The notes: generated by a model from the sequence alone, not told the origin. 64,000 nt of DNA from Chitinophagaceae bacterium UBA7600 (GCA_002478885.1 DLKC01000027.1:133632-197631), one strand, 5' to 3'; positions 51,410 through 61,120 are shown, numbered from the stretch's first letter. Numbers and translations: made by a program.

Positions 51410-54400
51410 TTACTCACTCAGCAACGGAAGCCCGGCAGATTTTAGTTGCTTATTCAGCTTAGGCAATGTTGCTGTTTTAAATTCAATCCAGCTTTGCTTT
51501 GTCGATTCATAAGAGGCCTGCGCAGCTTTAAAGGCTTGTACAGTTTGCGTTGTAGGCGTCATATCTGCTTCCTGCAAAATGCCGAATACGGAGGCGAACG
51601 CATTGGAAAGCTTATCGAAACCAGGTTGGCTGGCATTAGATGCATCAAGCATTCTTTGGAGTTGATCTGAAAATGTTCTTAGGCCGGAAGCACTTTTTCC
51701 TTTCGCCTTTGCAGCTAGGGCATTTACACTGTTAATCCATTGATTTACTTCATTGCTGATCGCTGCAATTTCTTTTTGGTTCTGGTAACATTGCAAAGAA
51801 ATATCGTGCTGCATTTGCAAATCGTTGATACTGGTTTTCACCCTGGGATCCATTGCCACGTTAAATGTTTGTGTGAAGATTGCTCCATCGACAGTCAGTT
51901 TTGCAACGTACCTGCCCGGCATAACCCATGGCGAAGAAGGAGTAGGCACGGTGTTTTTATATATCGCTGAAATAGGATATTCAGGGGCTGTATTCAAGGG
52001 AGCATAATGCATGTCCCATAAAAAACGATGCGAGCCTTTTGTAGCAGATAAAATTTGCTGTGGCCGTATCCAGTATAAAGGAATATTTACGTCAGGAATT
52101 ATGTACAGCGTGTCTTTGTTGGTATACCTTCTTATGAGATTGCCTTTTTCATTGCTGATCTCCAAGACGGCATCTTTTGCATCGCTCTGTAAATAATAAT
52201 CGATGATAGCGCCATCGGGTGGGTTTTCACCTGCTGGCTCTTCCTGTGGTAATGGTGTATCGGGATACATACTCCACCTTACCCTTATAGCTGTTTGCGG
52301 CTGAAACAAAAATGCTTTTGCGTTAACATTTTTAGCACTGAGTTGTCGCAACGGCGTAATATCGTCAAGTATCCAGAAGCCTCTTCCATGCGTGCCGATG
52401 ACAAGATCATCGTCTTTTATTACAAGGTCGCGAACGGATGTCGCTGGCATATCAAGTTTAAGACTTTGCCAATGCTCACCATCATCAAAAGAAACAAACA
52501 CTGCTTTCTCGCTCCCGGCGAAGAGCATGCCTTTTCGTTGTGTATCTTCTTTTACAGAGTTGATTGGGTCGGTTGCTAAACCGTTTACAATTTCTTTCCA
52601 TGTTTTACCCGCATCGGTGGTTTTATAAATGTGCGGATGCATGTCATCACACCTGATCCTGTTTACAGCGGCATAAGCTTCATTTACGTTAGTATGGCTT
52701 GCTTCGAGCATTGATACTTTGCTCCACGATGTTACTTCCGGGGGCGTTACATTGTTCCATGTTTTGCCGCCATCTTTGGTGATATGAATAAGCCCGTCGT
52801 CGCTGCCGCACCAAATCGTATTGATGTCAACCGGTGATGGCGCAACGGTATAAATTACCCCACGCCTTGGCATTTTCTTTAACTCATCTGATGTATAGAT
52901 GCCCACGCTGGCTGGAATATCCCAACTTTCTCTTGTAAGATCAGGGCTCATTTCCTGCCAGCTTTTGCCGCCATCATTTGTTTTAAACAATACGTTGCCA
53001 GCGAAGTATAAAGTCGTAGGATCGATAGGGGAGAACAATACCGGCGCCGTTCTTAAAAAGCGGTATTTTCCGCTACGCACTGCTTCTGGTGCAATGTTCT
53101 GTACCTGGCCTGTGCGCTTATCATACTTTGTTATCTTACCACCATAGATAATATTTGGATCAAGGGGATCGGCTGCGATATAGCCATATTCTTCCACTCC
53201 GACCGGGTGCCATTCACGAATTGTAATTTGTCCATCGTTGCCTCTTGAAGCAATGCCAGCAGAACCACTTTCCTGCTGGCCACTGTAAACATTATATGGA
53301 AAAGCATTGTCTGTGCTTACGTGGTAGAATTGTGCCGTTGGCTGGTTATACCATGAAGAAAAAGTCTCACCTCCATTTACTGTAATAATCGCGCCCTGGT
53401 CGCAGGCGATTAAAATAATCTTGTTATTTGTTGGGTTAATCCATATGCGGTGATAATCGTCGCCGCCTGGTGCCCCACGAAAGCCACTCCATGTTTTGCC
53501 ACCATCAACAGATTTCCAAACCACCACGTTGGCCGAGTAAACAATATCTGCATTATTTGGATCGATTTTTACTTCTGCAAAATCGCTGCCCCTGCCCCAA
53601 AGCCTTCCGTCAGATTGTATCCTGCTCCATGTTTCACCTGCATCATCACTTCTATAAATGCCACCTTTCTCGCCTGCATCAACCGTTGCATATAAACGAT
53701 TAGGATCAGAGGGTGCAATGCCAAAACCTATTCTGCCCAAACCCTCAGCCGTAGTGGGCAAACCATTGGTTAATTTTTTCCATGTGTCGCCACCATCGAT
53801 TGATTTAAACAAACCACTTTCTTTTCCATTCCATTGTCCATTCTCCCAGGGACCCTGCCTGCCTGCCCACATATCCGCGTATATAACATTCGGGTTTTTG
53901 GGGTCAATGCCAACCTGTATAGCACCTGTATTCTCATCAATATATAAAACCTGCTTCCATGTTTTGCCGCCGTCGAGTGTTCTGTAAACACCACGTTCTT
54001 TATTAGGGCCGTAAGGGTGCCCCAGTGCTGCAACAAAGACCCGGTTCTCATCCTTTGGATCTATATCAATTCCGCCGATCTGCTGTGCATCGTGCAGGCC
54101 CATGTTTGTCCACGTTTTTCCTGCGTCAGTCGATTTGTAAACACCGTCGCCCACCGAAAGATCGGGGCGTTGAATGCCTTCTCCACTGCCTACATAAACT
54201 ACATCCGGGTTTGATGCGGCTACTTCAACATCGCCGACAGAGCCGGTTTCATTTGCATCAAAAACAGGTTTCCATGTTCTGCCAAAATCATCCGTTTTCC
54301 ATACGCCTCCATTGTTAACGCCCATGTAAAAAACATTCGGCTGTTGAATAACGCCGCATGCACCAACAGTTCTGCCGCCGCGAAATGGTCCGATCATACG

Positions 54401-54502
54401 CCAATGTAAACTATTGAAGAGAGCCGGATCGTAAGTCTGCGCACCGGATTGAATGCCGGCAAAGCATAGCAATACAACAAGGAAAACGCTAATAGATCTC
54501 AT
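51410..54502 (-). CDS. Secreted BNR/sortilin-type beta-propeller protein
   Basis: The 1030-residue protein has a signal peptide (ISVFLVVLLCFAGIQSGAQ), then many BNR/VPS10-like blades with the Asp-box pattern S/T-x-D-x-G-x-T-W: GVWKTDDFGRTWKPVF, GVYKSTDAGKTWTNMG, GVYRTLDGGKTWKQVL, GIYRSDDAGETWSRIQ, HITKDGGKTWNNVTPPE and others. The C-terminal 250 residues are a non-propeller region with a beta domain (GRYVAKLTVDGAIFTQTFNV) and helices. Proteins of this kind are frequent in Bacteroidota and are often annotated as glycosyl hydrolases without proof; I see no catalytic signature. Confidence 0.88.
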   Translation of the reverse strand: MRSISVFLVVLLCFAGIQSGAQTYDPALFNSLHWRMIGPFRGGRTVGACGVIQQPNVFYMGVNNGGVWKTDDFGRTWKPVFDANETGSVGDVEVAASNPDVVYVGSGEGIQRPDLSVGDGVYKSTDAGKTWTNMGLHDAQQIGGIDIDPKDENRVFVAALGHPYGPNKERGVYRTLDGGKTWKQVLYIDENTGAIQVGIDPKNPNVIYADMWAGRQGPWENGQWNGKESGLFKSIDGGDTWKKLTNGLPTTAEGLGRIGFGIAPSDPNRLYATVDAGEKGGIYRSDDAGETWSRIQSDGRLWGRGSDFAEVKIDPNNADIVYSANVVVWKSVDGGKTWSGFRGAPGGDDYHRIWINPTNNKIILIACDQGAIITVNGGETFSSWYNQPTAQFYHVSTDNAFPYNVYSGQQESGSAGIASRGNDGQITIREWHPVGVEEYGYIAADPLDPNIIYGGKITKYDKRTGQVQNIAPEAVRSGKYRFLRTAPVLFSPIDPTTLYFAGNVLFKTNDGGKSWQEMSPDLTRESWDIPASVGIYTSDELKKMPRRGVIYTVAPSPVDINTIWCGSDDGLIHITKDGGKTWNNVTPPEVTSWSKVSMLEASHTNVNEAYAAVNRIRCDDMHPHIYKTTDAGKTWKEIVNGLATDPINSVKEDTQRKGMLFAGSEKAVFVSFDDGEHWQSLKLDMPATSVRDLVIKDDDLVIGTHGRGFWILDDITPLRQLSAKNVNAKAFLFQPQTAIRVRWSMYPDTPLPQEEPAGENPPDGAIIDYYLQSDAKDAVLEISNEKGNLIRRYTNKDTLYIIPDVNIPLYWIRPQQILSATKGSHRFLWDMHYAPLNTAPEYPISAIYKNTVPTPSSPWVMPGRYVAKLTVDGAIFTQTFNVAMDPRVKTSINDLQMQHDISLQCYQNQKEIAAISNEVNQWINSVNALAAKAKGKSASGLRTFSDQLQRMLDASNASQPGFDKLSNAFASVFGILQEADMTPTTQTVQAFKAAQASYESTKQSWIEFKTATLPKLNKQLKSAGLPLLSE

Positions 54503-54617
54503 ATGCAGAAAAAATATTGATAAGCATGAAAGTTAAAACAAATAGGCTTACGTTTTTATGCGGAATGATAAACAGTCATTTTATTGGCCCGGTATTGTTA
54601 ACCTAAATGATGCTGTT

Positions 54618-54731
54618 GTTGCGTCGCACACTTCGGCTTTCTGTTCATCAGCCGGCAGTGGTGAATTTTGATTACACGTAAATTGTAACCTTGCCCATTC
54701 GTCATTCAACAGTACAAGTGTGCGACGCAAC
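54618..54731. repeat. Inverted-repeat pair 9 (arms 54618-54637 and 54712-54731)
   Basis: GTTGCGTCGCACACTTCGGC faces GTACAAGTGTGCGACGCAAC; both have the GTG variant. It lies in a divergent gap. An in-frame ATG of the downstream GMC gene at 54691 would translate the right arm. Confidence 0.9.
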
Positions 54732-54858
54732 AGGTGCCGATGAGCATTGTTGCAGATCGGTCCATAAAAAAATACTCAAACGTTTGCATCACCTGCTTTT
54801 TTTCAACTTTATGTTCTACTTTCATAGCCCTGAATTAACCAATAAAATATACTTGCCA

Positions 54859-56598
54859 ATGGGTAATCTTCAGATTAAAAAATCTGCTAAAAAATATGAT
54901 GCAGTGATCGTAGGCAGCGGCGCAGGTGGTGGCATGGCCGCGTATGTGCTTGCGAATGCAGGACTAAAAGTTTGTGTGCTGGAAGCGGGCCCTATGTTTG
55001 ATCCGGCCAAAGACAGCAACCAGTTGCGGCCACCCTGGGAGTCTCCGCGAAGAGGCGCCAGCACTAAGTTTCGTCCCTTCGGCGATTTTGACGGCTGCTA
55101 CTGGGGATGGGATATCGACGGTGAGCCGTATACCCATGTGGGCGATACCAAATGGGAATGGTGGCGCGCAAGAATGCTGGGCGGCAGAACCAATCACTGG
55201 GGAAGAATTTCGCTTCGCTTTGGCCCCAAAGATTTTAAACGCAAAAGCATTGATGGACTTGGTGATGACTGGCCAATCGGCTATGAAGACATAAAACCTT
55301 ACTACGACAAGATCGACAAAATGCTTGGTGTGTTTGGTACGAACGAAGGTTTGGAAAATGATCCTGATGGATTTTTTCTCCCCCCGCCAAAACCTCGGCT
55401 GCATGAACTGTTTATAAAAAAAGCAGCTACCGGCATTGGCATTCCTGTTATTCCATCGAGGCTTTCTATTCTTACCAAGAAGATCAATGAAGAGCGCGGC
55501 GCATGTTTCTTCTGTGCCCAGTGCGGCCGCAGTTGTAAAGTATATGGCGATTTCTCTGCCTCCTCCTGTTTGGTTATACCTGCGATGAAGTCTGGAAACA
55601 TTGACCTCGTCACAAACGCTATGGCGCGTGAAGTGCTTACCAACAAAGAAGGTGTTGCAACAGGCGTAAGTTATGTAAACAAAGACGACCTGCAGGAATA
55701 CCAGGTCGAAGGCCGCGTGGTTATTCTTGCCGCGAGTGCATGTGAAAGTGCTAGGTTATTGCTCAACTCAAAATCGCCACGCTTTCCAAACGGGCTTGCA
55801 AATAACAACGGCGTGGTTGGTAAATACCTGCACGATTCAACCGGCGCAGACATGGGTGGTATTATTCCTGAACTCTTCGACCGTAAACGCTATAACGAAG
55901 ATGGAGTCGGGGGGATGCACGTTTATACACCATGGTGGCTCGATAATAAAAAACTCGATTTCCCCCGTGGTTACCACATTGAATATGGTGGCGGCTTTGG
56001 TCAGCCGGTATATGGTTTTCAGTGGGGCATTGAAAACCTAAACGGTACTTATAAAGTAAAAGGCAAACAAAAAGAAGCCGGCGGTTACGGTGCTTCGTTG
56101 AAAGAAGATTATCGTTATTTCTTTGGTTCGCATGTGGGCATGGCCGGCCGTGGCGAAGCCATCGCATTTGAAAGCAATTATTGCGAGATCGATCCCAATG
56201 TCGTTGACAAATATGGCATACCTGTTTTGCGCTTTAATGTAAAGCCGTCTGAATATGAAATCAAGCAGGCGAAACACATGAAAGAAACTTTTGCAGAAAT
56301 ATTGCATGCAATGGGTGCGGTAATTACATGGGGTGGCGATGATGGCCCTGAAAATAATTACGGCTTGCATGCACCCGGTAATATCATTCACGAAGCAGGT
56401 TCTGTGCGTATGGGTAGCGATCCAAAACGTTCTGTACTCAATTCATGGAACCAGGCGCATGATGTTAAGAACGTGTTCTGCGTGGATGGTGGCGCATTCA
56501 CCAGCCAGGCCGATAAAAATATTACATGGACCATTCTTGCTTTGTCGATGCGTGCCAGTGAGCATATCGTTGATGAACTGAAGAAAAACAATTTATAG
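54859..56598 (+). CDS. GMC-family FAD oxidoreductase with CxxCxxCxxxC motif
   Basis: The 579-residue flavoprotein begins MGNLQIKKSAKKYDAVIVGS, with the FAD-binding GSGAGGG at 19-25, and has the GMC signature around ARMLGGRTNHWGRISLRF and the C-terminal HEAGSVRMGSDPKRSVL and VDGGAFTSQADKNITWTIL with His and Asn of the active site. Cys216, Cys219, Cys222 and Cys226 form CFFCAQCGRSC, a ferredoxin-like spacing that could hold an Fe-S cluster. With the gluconate-2-dehydrogenase subunit 3 gene 107 bp downstream it should form a membrane or periplasmic sugar or alcohol dehydrogenase. The ATG at 54859 is preferred to 54691, which runs through a repeat arm. Confidence 0.92.
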   Translation: MGNLQIKKSAKKYDAVIVGSGAGGGMAAYVLANAGLKVCVLEAGPMFDPAKDSNQLRPPWESPRRGASTKFRPFGDFDGCYWGWDIDGEPYTHVGDTKWEWWRARMLGGRTNHWGRISLRFGPKDFKRKSIDGLGDDWPIGYEDIKPYYDKIDKMLGVFGTNEGLENDPDGFFLPPPKPRLHELFIKKAATGIGIPVIPSRLSILTKKINEERGACFFCAQCGRSCKVYGDFSASSCLVIPAMKSGNIDLVTNAMAREVLTNKEGVATGVSYVNKDDLQEYQVEGRVVILAASACESARLLLNSKSPRFPNGLANNNGVVGKYLHDSTGADMGGIIPELFDRKRYNEDGVGGMHVYTPWWLDNKKLDFPRGYHIEYGGGFGQPVYGFQWGIENLNGTYKVKGKQKEAGGYGASLKEDYRYFFGSHVGMAGRGEAIAFESNYCEIDPNVVDKYGIPVLRFNVKPSEYEIKQAKHMKETFAEILHAMGAVITWGGDDGPENNYGLHAPGNIIHEAGSVRMGSDPKRSVLNSWNQAHDVKNVFCVDGGAFTSQADKNITWTILALSMRASEHIVDELKKNNL

Positions 56599-56630
56599 GA
56601 GCCCGGCTCTTGTAAATCGATTAAGCTTTC

Positions 56631-56650
56631 GTTGCGTCGCACACTTGTAC
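56631..56650. repeat. Single repeat arm with full outer flank
   Basis: GTTGCGTCGCACACTTGTAC is preceded by GAGCCCGGCTCT (56599-56610) and GATTAAGCTTTC. It lies 32 bp after the GMC stop, between the two subunit genes. Confidence 0.88.
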
Positions 56651-56705
56651 ATCAGCAAACAAAGCAGCAAAAAAAATCAGTTAACGTACATAAAATCGAG
56701 ATTTT

Positions 56706-57371
56706 ATGGATAGAAGAAAATCATTAAAAGTCTTAGGTATCGGCGCTGTAACAACTGGCGTATTGATTGATGCCTGCAAAACAGATACAAAGCCGGCACC
56801 CGTGGCTCCGGCAGCCGCTGCCGACGGCATTAACCGTATGCCCGAAGAAAAAGAACATGAAGAAGAGCTGAAAAACATGAAGGCTTTTTTCACCGCAGAT
56901 GAAATGGCTACCATTACTATTCTTGCCGACATCATTATTCCGAAAGATGACGTGAGCGGTAGTGCATCTGATGCCAAAGTGCCGGAATTCATCGGGCAGA
57001 TCGTAAAAGAAATGACCGAACACCAAACGCCACTTCGCGGTGGCCTGCGTTGGCTTGACATGCAGTGCCTTAACCGCTACGAAAAGGCGTTTAAAGATTG
57101 CACGCAACAACAACAGATCGAAATGGTTGACATGATTGCTTATCCCAAAAAAGCAAAACCCGAAATGGCGCAGGGTGTTGCGTTTTTTAACCTGATGCGT
57201 GATCTTACCGCAACAGGTTTTTATTCCACAGAAATAGGTTGGAAAGATGTAGATTACCAGGGCAATACACCTAATCAATGGAATGGTGTTCCCGACGACG
57301 TGCTTAAACAATATGGGTATGCTTATACAGAAAAGGAGCTGAAAGAATGTGTGAGTTTTGATAAGGCATAA
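56706..57371 (+). CDS. Gluconate 2-dehydrogenase subunit 3 family protein
   Basis: The 221-residue protein has a Tat-like N-terminus (MDRRKSLKVLGIGAVTTGVL) ending at a possible lipid-attachment Cys (IDACKT). It then has the family core FFTADEMATITILADIIIPK and TPLRGGLRWLDMQCLNRY. Family members are small partners of GMC-type catalytic subunits and are thought to guide export and assembly. The catalytic partner lies just upstream. The export signal here suggests that the complex crosses the inner membrane folded, consistent with the absence of a signal peptide on the GMC subunit. Confidence 0.92.
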   Translation: MDRRKSLKVLGIGAVTTGVLIDACKTDTKPAPVAPAAAADGINRMPEEKEHEEELKNMKAFFTADEMATITILADIIIPKDDVSGSASDAKVPEFIGQIVKEMTEHQTPLRGGLRWLDMQCLNRYEKAFKDCTQQQQIEMVDMIAYPKKAKPEMAQGVAFFNLMRDLTATGFYSTEIGWKDVDYQGNTPNQWNGVPDDVLKQYGYAYTEKELKECVSFDKA

Positions 57372-57409
57372 GAAATTGTAACGGCCAATGGCTTTTGAAT
57401 TTTTGAAGG

Positions 57410-57441
57410 GACCTGCCCGGCTTTGAAACCAGGCAGGTCTT
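57410..57441 (+). terminator. Possible terminator after subunit 3
   Basis: The stem GACCTGCC/GGCAGGTC with an inner imperfect helix is followed by only a few Ts (TTCATATTT). It is weak. Confidence 0.4.
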
Positions 57442-57507
57442 CATATTTAGTAAAGTTGATTGTATCTGCCTAACTTTATCCTTGGTCATTTTACAAAAAG
57501 CAATACC

Positions 57508-58014
57508 ATGCCAATCATCAAAATGCCCGCTGCAATTATTAGTGCACTATGTAGCCTTTGCGCCTGCAATAACAACGACAATACTTTAAAGCTTCAATAT
57601 AAAACAGACAGCCTGCAGTCAGTAATTGATCATGCATACAAACCTGGGCTTGGTGAGTTTATGAGCAGCATACAAACACACCACGCCAAACTTTGGTTCG
57701 CGGGCATGAATGCGAACTGGAGGCTGGCAGATTTTGAGATTCATGAAATAATGGAATCGGTGGACGATATAAAAATCTATGCAGCTGAGAGGCCCGAATC
57801 AAAAGAAGTTGGTATGCTAGCCCCCGCGCTTGATACCGTGAACAACGCCATCGTAAAAAAAGACTCGGCCTTATTCCGTCAAAGTTTTATCGCTCTCACA
57901 AATACCTGCAACAATTGCCATCGCTCAGTTGACTATGGGTTTAATATCGTTACCATACCATCCGCTTTGCCAGTTGCAAACCAACAATTCAAGTTGCCGG
58001 AAAATCTCAAATAG
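57508..58014 (+). CDS. Lipoprotein with C-terminal CxxCH haem-binding motif
   Basis: The 168-residue protein has a lipoprotein signal ending in SLCAC (Cys20), then a mostly helical region (LQSVIDHAYKPGLGEFMSSI; HHAKLWFAGMNANWRLADFE) and CNNCHRS at 134-140. The single late CxxCH on a four-helix-type protein resembles class II cytochrome c (cytochrome c'). It may take electrons from the GMC/subunit 3 dehydrogenase encoded upstream on the same strand. ATG 57508 gives the lipoprotein signal; an in-frame upstream start does not. Confidence 0.8.
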   Translation: MPIIKMPAAIISALCSLCACNNNDNTLKLQYKTDSLQSVIDHAYKPGLGEFMSSIQTHHAKLWFAGMNANWRLADFEIHEIMESVDDIKIYAAERPESKEVGMLAPALDTVNNAIVKKDSALFRQSFIALTNTCNNCHRSVDYGFNIVTIPSALPVANQQFKLPENLK

Positions 58015-58044
58015 AGTTTTGGTCTGCCAATAGAAGTTCTGAAC

Positions 58045-58064
58045 TATGAAGTGAGTGACACAAC
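58045..58064. repeat. Single repeat arm, ACAC variant
   Basis: TATGAAGTGAGTGACACAAC is followed by AGGCGATGCC, the same outer sequence that accompanies the CGACGC core elsewhere. Confidence 0.75.
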
Positions 58065-58183
58065 AGGCGATGCCATTTAATCAACTGCACACCCCATAAA
58101 AAATCTTCTTGATAAAATCGCCGCCAAAACAATTCGGTTTAAAGCAATCCTGTATCTTTAAAAGCACCATTAAACTATCGAAC

Positions 58184-59182
58184 ATGTTTGCAGTAGAAAG
58201 TTATGTAACCGCTGTTATATTTTGCGTTATCACCATGCTTTGCTGGGGCTCCTGGGCCAATACACAAAAGCTTGCCGCTGCTAGCTGGCGTTTTGAACTA
58301 TTTTACTGGGATTACACGATCGGTATTTTGCTTGCTGCAGTTTTATTTGCTTTTACACTTGGGAGCAGCGGCAATGCGGGAAGAAGCTTTATAGCCGATC
58401 TTCAACAAGCCGACTCATCAAATCTGTTATCTGCATTTACTGGCGGCATTGTATTCAATATTGCCAATATCTTGTTGGTAGCAGCGATTGCGATTGCAGG
58501 AATGGCGGTCGCGTTCCCGGTGGGCATAGGCATTGCGCTCGTGCTCGGTGTTGTATTGAATTATATCGCGCAGCCCGAAGGCAATGTGCTGTTATTGTTT
58601 GCCGGCGTAGCTTTAATTGCGGCGGCAATTATTATTAATGCGGTCGCATATAAAAAAGCATCAGCGAACAATCAGTCAACATCTACAAAAGGGCTTGCTA
58701 TTTCTGTTGTGAGCGGCTTGCTAATGGGCCTGTTTTACAGGTTTGTTGCAAGTGCTATGTTCAGTGATTTCAATAGGCCTGAAGTTGGTAAGGTAAGTCC
58801 ATACTCAGCAATGGTATTTTTTGCAGCAGGTATTTTTGTAAGCAATTTTATTTTCAATACGTACCTCATGCGCAGACCCTTTGCAGGCGAGCCGGTGAGC
58901 GCATCGCAATATTTCAAAGGTGGTTCCCGCAATCATCTCATGGGCATTCTTGGTGGCCTGATCTGGTGCGTTGGTATGAGCTTTAATATTATTGCGACAG
59001 GTAAAACAAGTCCGGCCATTGCTTATGGCCTCGGGCAGGGTGCAACAGTTGTTGCGGCATTATGGGGCATTTTTATCTGGAAGGAATTCAAAGGTGCATC
59101 ACGTTCTACACAAACATTACTTAACATTATGCTGGTGCTTTATATTGTTGGCCTTGCATGCATCATCTTAACCAAACTCTGA
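58184..59182 (+). CDS. Sugar/nucleoside-type DMT-superfamily permease (RhaT/GRP-like)
   Basis: The 332-residue protein has about ten membrane helices. TMLCWGSWANTQKLAAASWR and FELFYWDYTIGILLAA resemble the first repeat of GRP/RhaT-type sugar transporters, and ISVVSGLLMGLFYRFVA with GLGQGATVVAALWGIFIWKEF the second. It is followed by a ribokinase (10 bp) and a nucleoside hydrolase (11 bp), so it probably imports ribose or a nucleoside. ATG 58184 matches the first helix; an upstream in-frame start adds a non-family extension. Confidence 0.88.
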   Translation: MFAVESYVTAVIFCVITMLCWGSWANTQKLAAASWRFELFYWDYTIGILLAAVLFAFTLGSSGNAGRSFIADLQQADSSNLLSAFTGGIVFNIANILLVAAIAIAGMAVAFPVGIGIALVLGVVLNYIAQPEGNVLLLFAGVALIAAAIIINAVAYKKASANNQSTSTKGLAISVVSGLLMGLFYRFVASAMFSDFNRPEVGKVSPYSAMVFFAAGIFVSNFIFNTYLMRRPFAGEPVSASQYFKGGSRNHLMGILGGLIWCVGMSFNIIATGKTSPAIAYGLGQGATVVAALWGIFIWKEFKGASRSTQTLLNIMLVLYIVGLACIILTKL

Positions 59183-59192
59183 CAAAAATACT

Positions 59193-60110
59193 ATGAGCAA
59201 AATTCTTATCACGGGTAGTATAAATACCGATATGGTTGTGCGCACACAACATATTCCGAAGCCTGGTGAGACCATACTTGGCAATTACTTTTTTATTACA
59301 GGAGGTGGCAAGGGCGCCAACCAGGCTGTCGCTGCAGCAAGACTCGGCGGAACGGTGCAAATGATCGCTAAAGTAGGCAGCGATGTTTTTGGCGGACAAG
59401 CATTGGAAAACCTGGCAAAAGAAGGCATAGATATTTCGCATGTGACAAAAGATGCGCAACTGCCTTCAGGTGTTGCGCTAATTGCAGTTGCAGATAGTGG
59501 CGAGAACAGTATTATTGTTGCACCGGGTGCAAATAGTGGGTTACAAAATGCGGAAATAGACAAAGCAGAACTTATTATTGCCAATTGCGACTACGTTTTA
59601 CTGCAACTGGAAATTCCGTTGAACGTTGTTGAGCATACAGTTGAACTCGCGAGGAAGCATCAAAAGAACGTGATATTAAACCCTGCGCCTGCATCATTCC
59701 TCAATGATGACATGCTTTGCAATGTTGATATTATTATTCCTAACCAGACAGAAACCGAGTTTTTCACCGGCATTGAAGTAAAAAGTGCTGATGATGCAGC
59801 ATGGGCGGTAACATGGTTTCACGAAAAGGGTATTCCTACGGTAATTATAACGATGGCCGACAAAGGTTGTTTTATATCTGACCACACTTTCAAAGGTATG
59901 GTCGCTGCGCATTATGTGGAGACAATTGTTGACACCGTTGCGGCTGGCGATACCTTCTGTGGTGCATTAACTGTTGCCCTGTCTGAAGGCATGCCTATTG
60001 ATGCAGCGGCCAGGTTTGCGAATATAGCCGCAGCGCTCGCTGTTACAAAACATGGTGCACAGGCTTCCATACCAATGCGAAGAGAAGTGGATGAGATTTT
60101 TAAAGTTTAA
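59193..60110 (+). CDS. rbsK: Ribokinase
   Basis: The 305-residue PfkB-family kinase phosphorylates ribose to ribose 5-phosphate. It has ITGSINTDMVVRTQHIPKPG, the sugar-binding GGGKGANQAVAAARLG, ILNPAPASFLNDDML, IPNQTETEFFTGI and the catalytic DTVAAGDTFCGALTVAL (anion hole and Asp base), ending AAALAVTKHGAQASIP. The DTVAAGD loop and N-terminal GGKGANQA pattern favour ribokinase over other PfkB kinases. It sits between the permease and a nucleoside hydrolase that would supply ribose. Confidence 0.95.
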   Translation: MSKILITGSINTDMVVRTQHIPKPGETILGNYFFITGGGKGANQAVAAARLGGTVQMIAKVGSDVFGGQALENLAKEGIDISHVTKDAQLPSGVALIAVADSGENSIIVAPGANSGLQNAEIDKAELIIANCDYVLLQLEIPLNVVEHTVELARKHQKNVILNPAPASFLNDDMLCNVDIIIPNQTETEFFTGIEVKSADDAAWAVTWFHEKGIPTVIITMADKGCFISDHTFKGMVAAHYVETIVDTVAAGDTFCGALTVALSEGMPIDAAARFANIAAALAVTKHGAQASIPMRREVDEIFKV

Positions 60111-60121
60111 ATGAATTAATA

Positions 60122-61120
60122 ATGACCAGGATAGTATTACTGTTGTTTCTTGCGACCCTGTTTGCACCTTCTGTGGGTGCACAAAAAAAGGCAAAGCCGG
60201 CTGGGGTGATTTTTGATACAGATATCGGGCCTGACTATGATGATGTTGGTGCTATTACCATGCTGCATGCTTTTGCGGATAGCGACTATATTTCCATTCT
60301 CGCCACTATGGCAAGTAATAAATATGAAGGCATTGCGGCAGTGCTTAATGTATTCAACACTTATTTCGGCAGGCCAGGAATTCCAATAGGCGTGCCGAAA
60401 GGAAACGCCGTTGATGTACGCGACTTTCAACACTGGACTGATACGGTGATCGCGAATTATACGCACAAAATAAAAAGTAATGCAGAAGCAGCTGACGTGG
60501 TAACGCTTTACAGAAAGATATTGTCAAAACAACCCGACCATTCTGTTACGATTATTACAGTTGGCTTTCTTACAAATGTTTCTAACCTGCTGCTGTCAAA
60601 CCCTGATGAATATTCCGATATGGATGGCAGCACTTTAGTCGCTAAGAAGGTAAAACAACTGGTAAGCATGGCAGGAAAATTCCCAGGCAATGATGGTTTT
60701 ACAGAGTTCAATCTTATGAAAGATATACCTGCCTCTAAAAATGTTTTTGAAAATTGGCCAACCGAAATTATTTACAGCGGATTTGAAATAGGTGCTAAAA
60801 TAAAAACCGGCTTGCCATTGGTTCAGAACAATAAAATAAATAATAGCCCTGTGAAAGATGTGTTCCGTATTTGTTTGCCCATGGCAAAGGAAGACAACAA
60901 CGGCCGCATGAGCTGGGATGAAACTGCTGTGCTTGTTGCAGTGAAAGGTGCTTTACCCTGGTTTAAATTGGTTGCCGGCAAGATTACCGTAAACGACAAC
61001 GGTAGTGACAGCTGGAATTCAAATCAACAGGGACAGTATTACCTGGCAGAACAGCTTACTCCAAAGGCAACCGAAGATTATATTAATCATTTGATACAGC
61101 ATCAGCCTGTAAAAAAATAA
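60122..61120 (+). CDS. Secreted nucleoside hydrolase
   Basis: The 332-residue protein has a signal peptide (IVLLLFLATLFAPSVGAQ), then the calcium-binding IFDTDIGPDYDDVGAITML (DTDIGxDxDD), TIITVGFLTNVSNLLLSNP and LVSMAGKFPGNDGFTEFNL. It hydrolyses ribonucleosides to base plus ribose outside the cytoplasm. With the permease and ribokinase upstream it completes a ribose-salvage unit. The signal peptide marks it as periplasmic, unlike cytoplasmic Rih enzymes. Confidence 0.92.
   Translation: MTRIVLLLFLATLFAPSVGAQKKAKPAGVIFDTDIGPDYDDVGAITMLHAFADSDYISILATMASNKYEGIAAVLNVFNTYFGRPGIPIGVPKGNAVDVRDFQHWTDTVIANYTHKIKSNAEAADVVTLYRKILSKQPDHSVTIITVGFLTNVSNLLLSNPDEYSDMDGSTLVAKKVKQLVSMAGKFPGNDGFTEFNLMKDIPASKNVFENWPTEIIYSGFEIGAKIKTGLPLVQNNKINNSPVKDVFRICLPMAKEDNNGRMSWDETAVLVAVKGALPWFKLVAGKITVNDNGSDSWNSNQQGQYYLAEQLTPKATEDYINHLIQHQPVKK

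Noticed and set aside
54691..54858. N-terminal extension of the GMC oxidoreductase
   Set aside because: The extra 56 residues include VQVCDAT, a translation of the repeat arm; the flavin-binding motif lies at the normal distance from the ATG at 54859.
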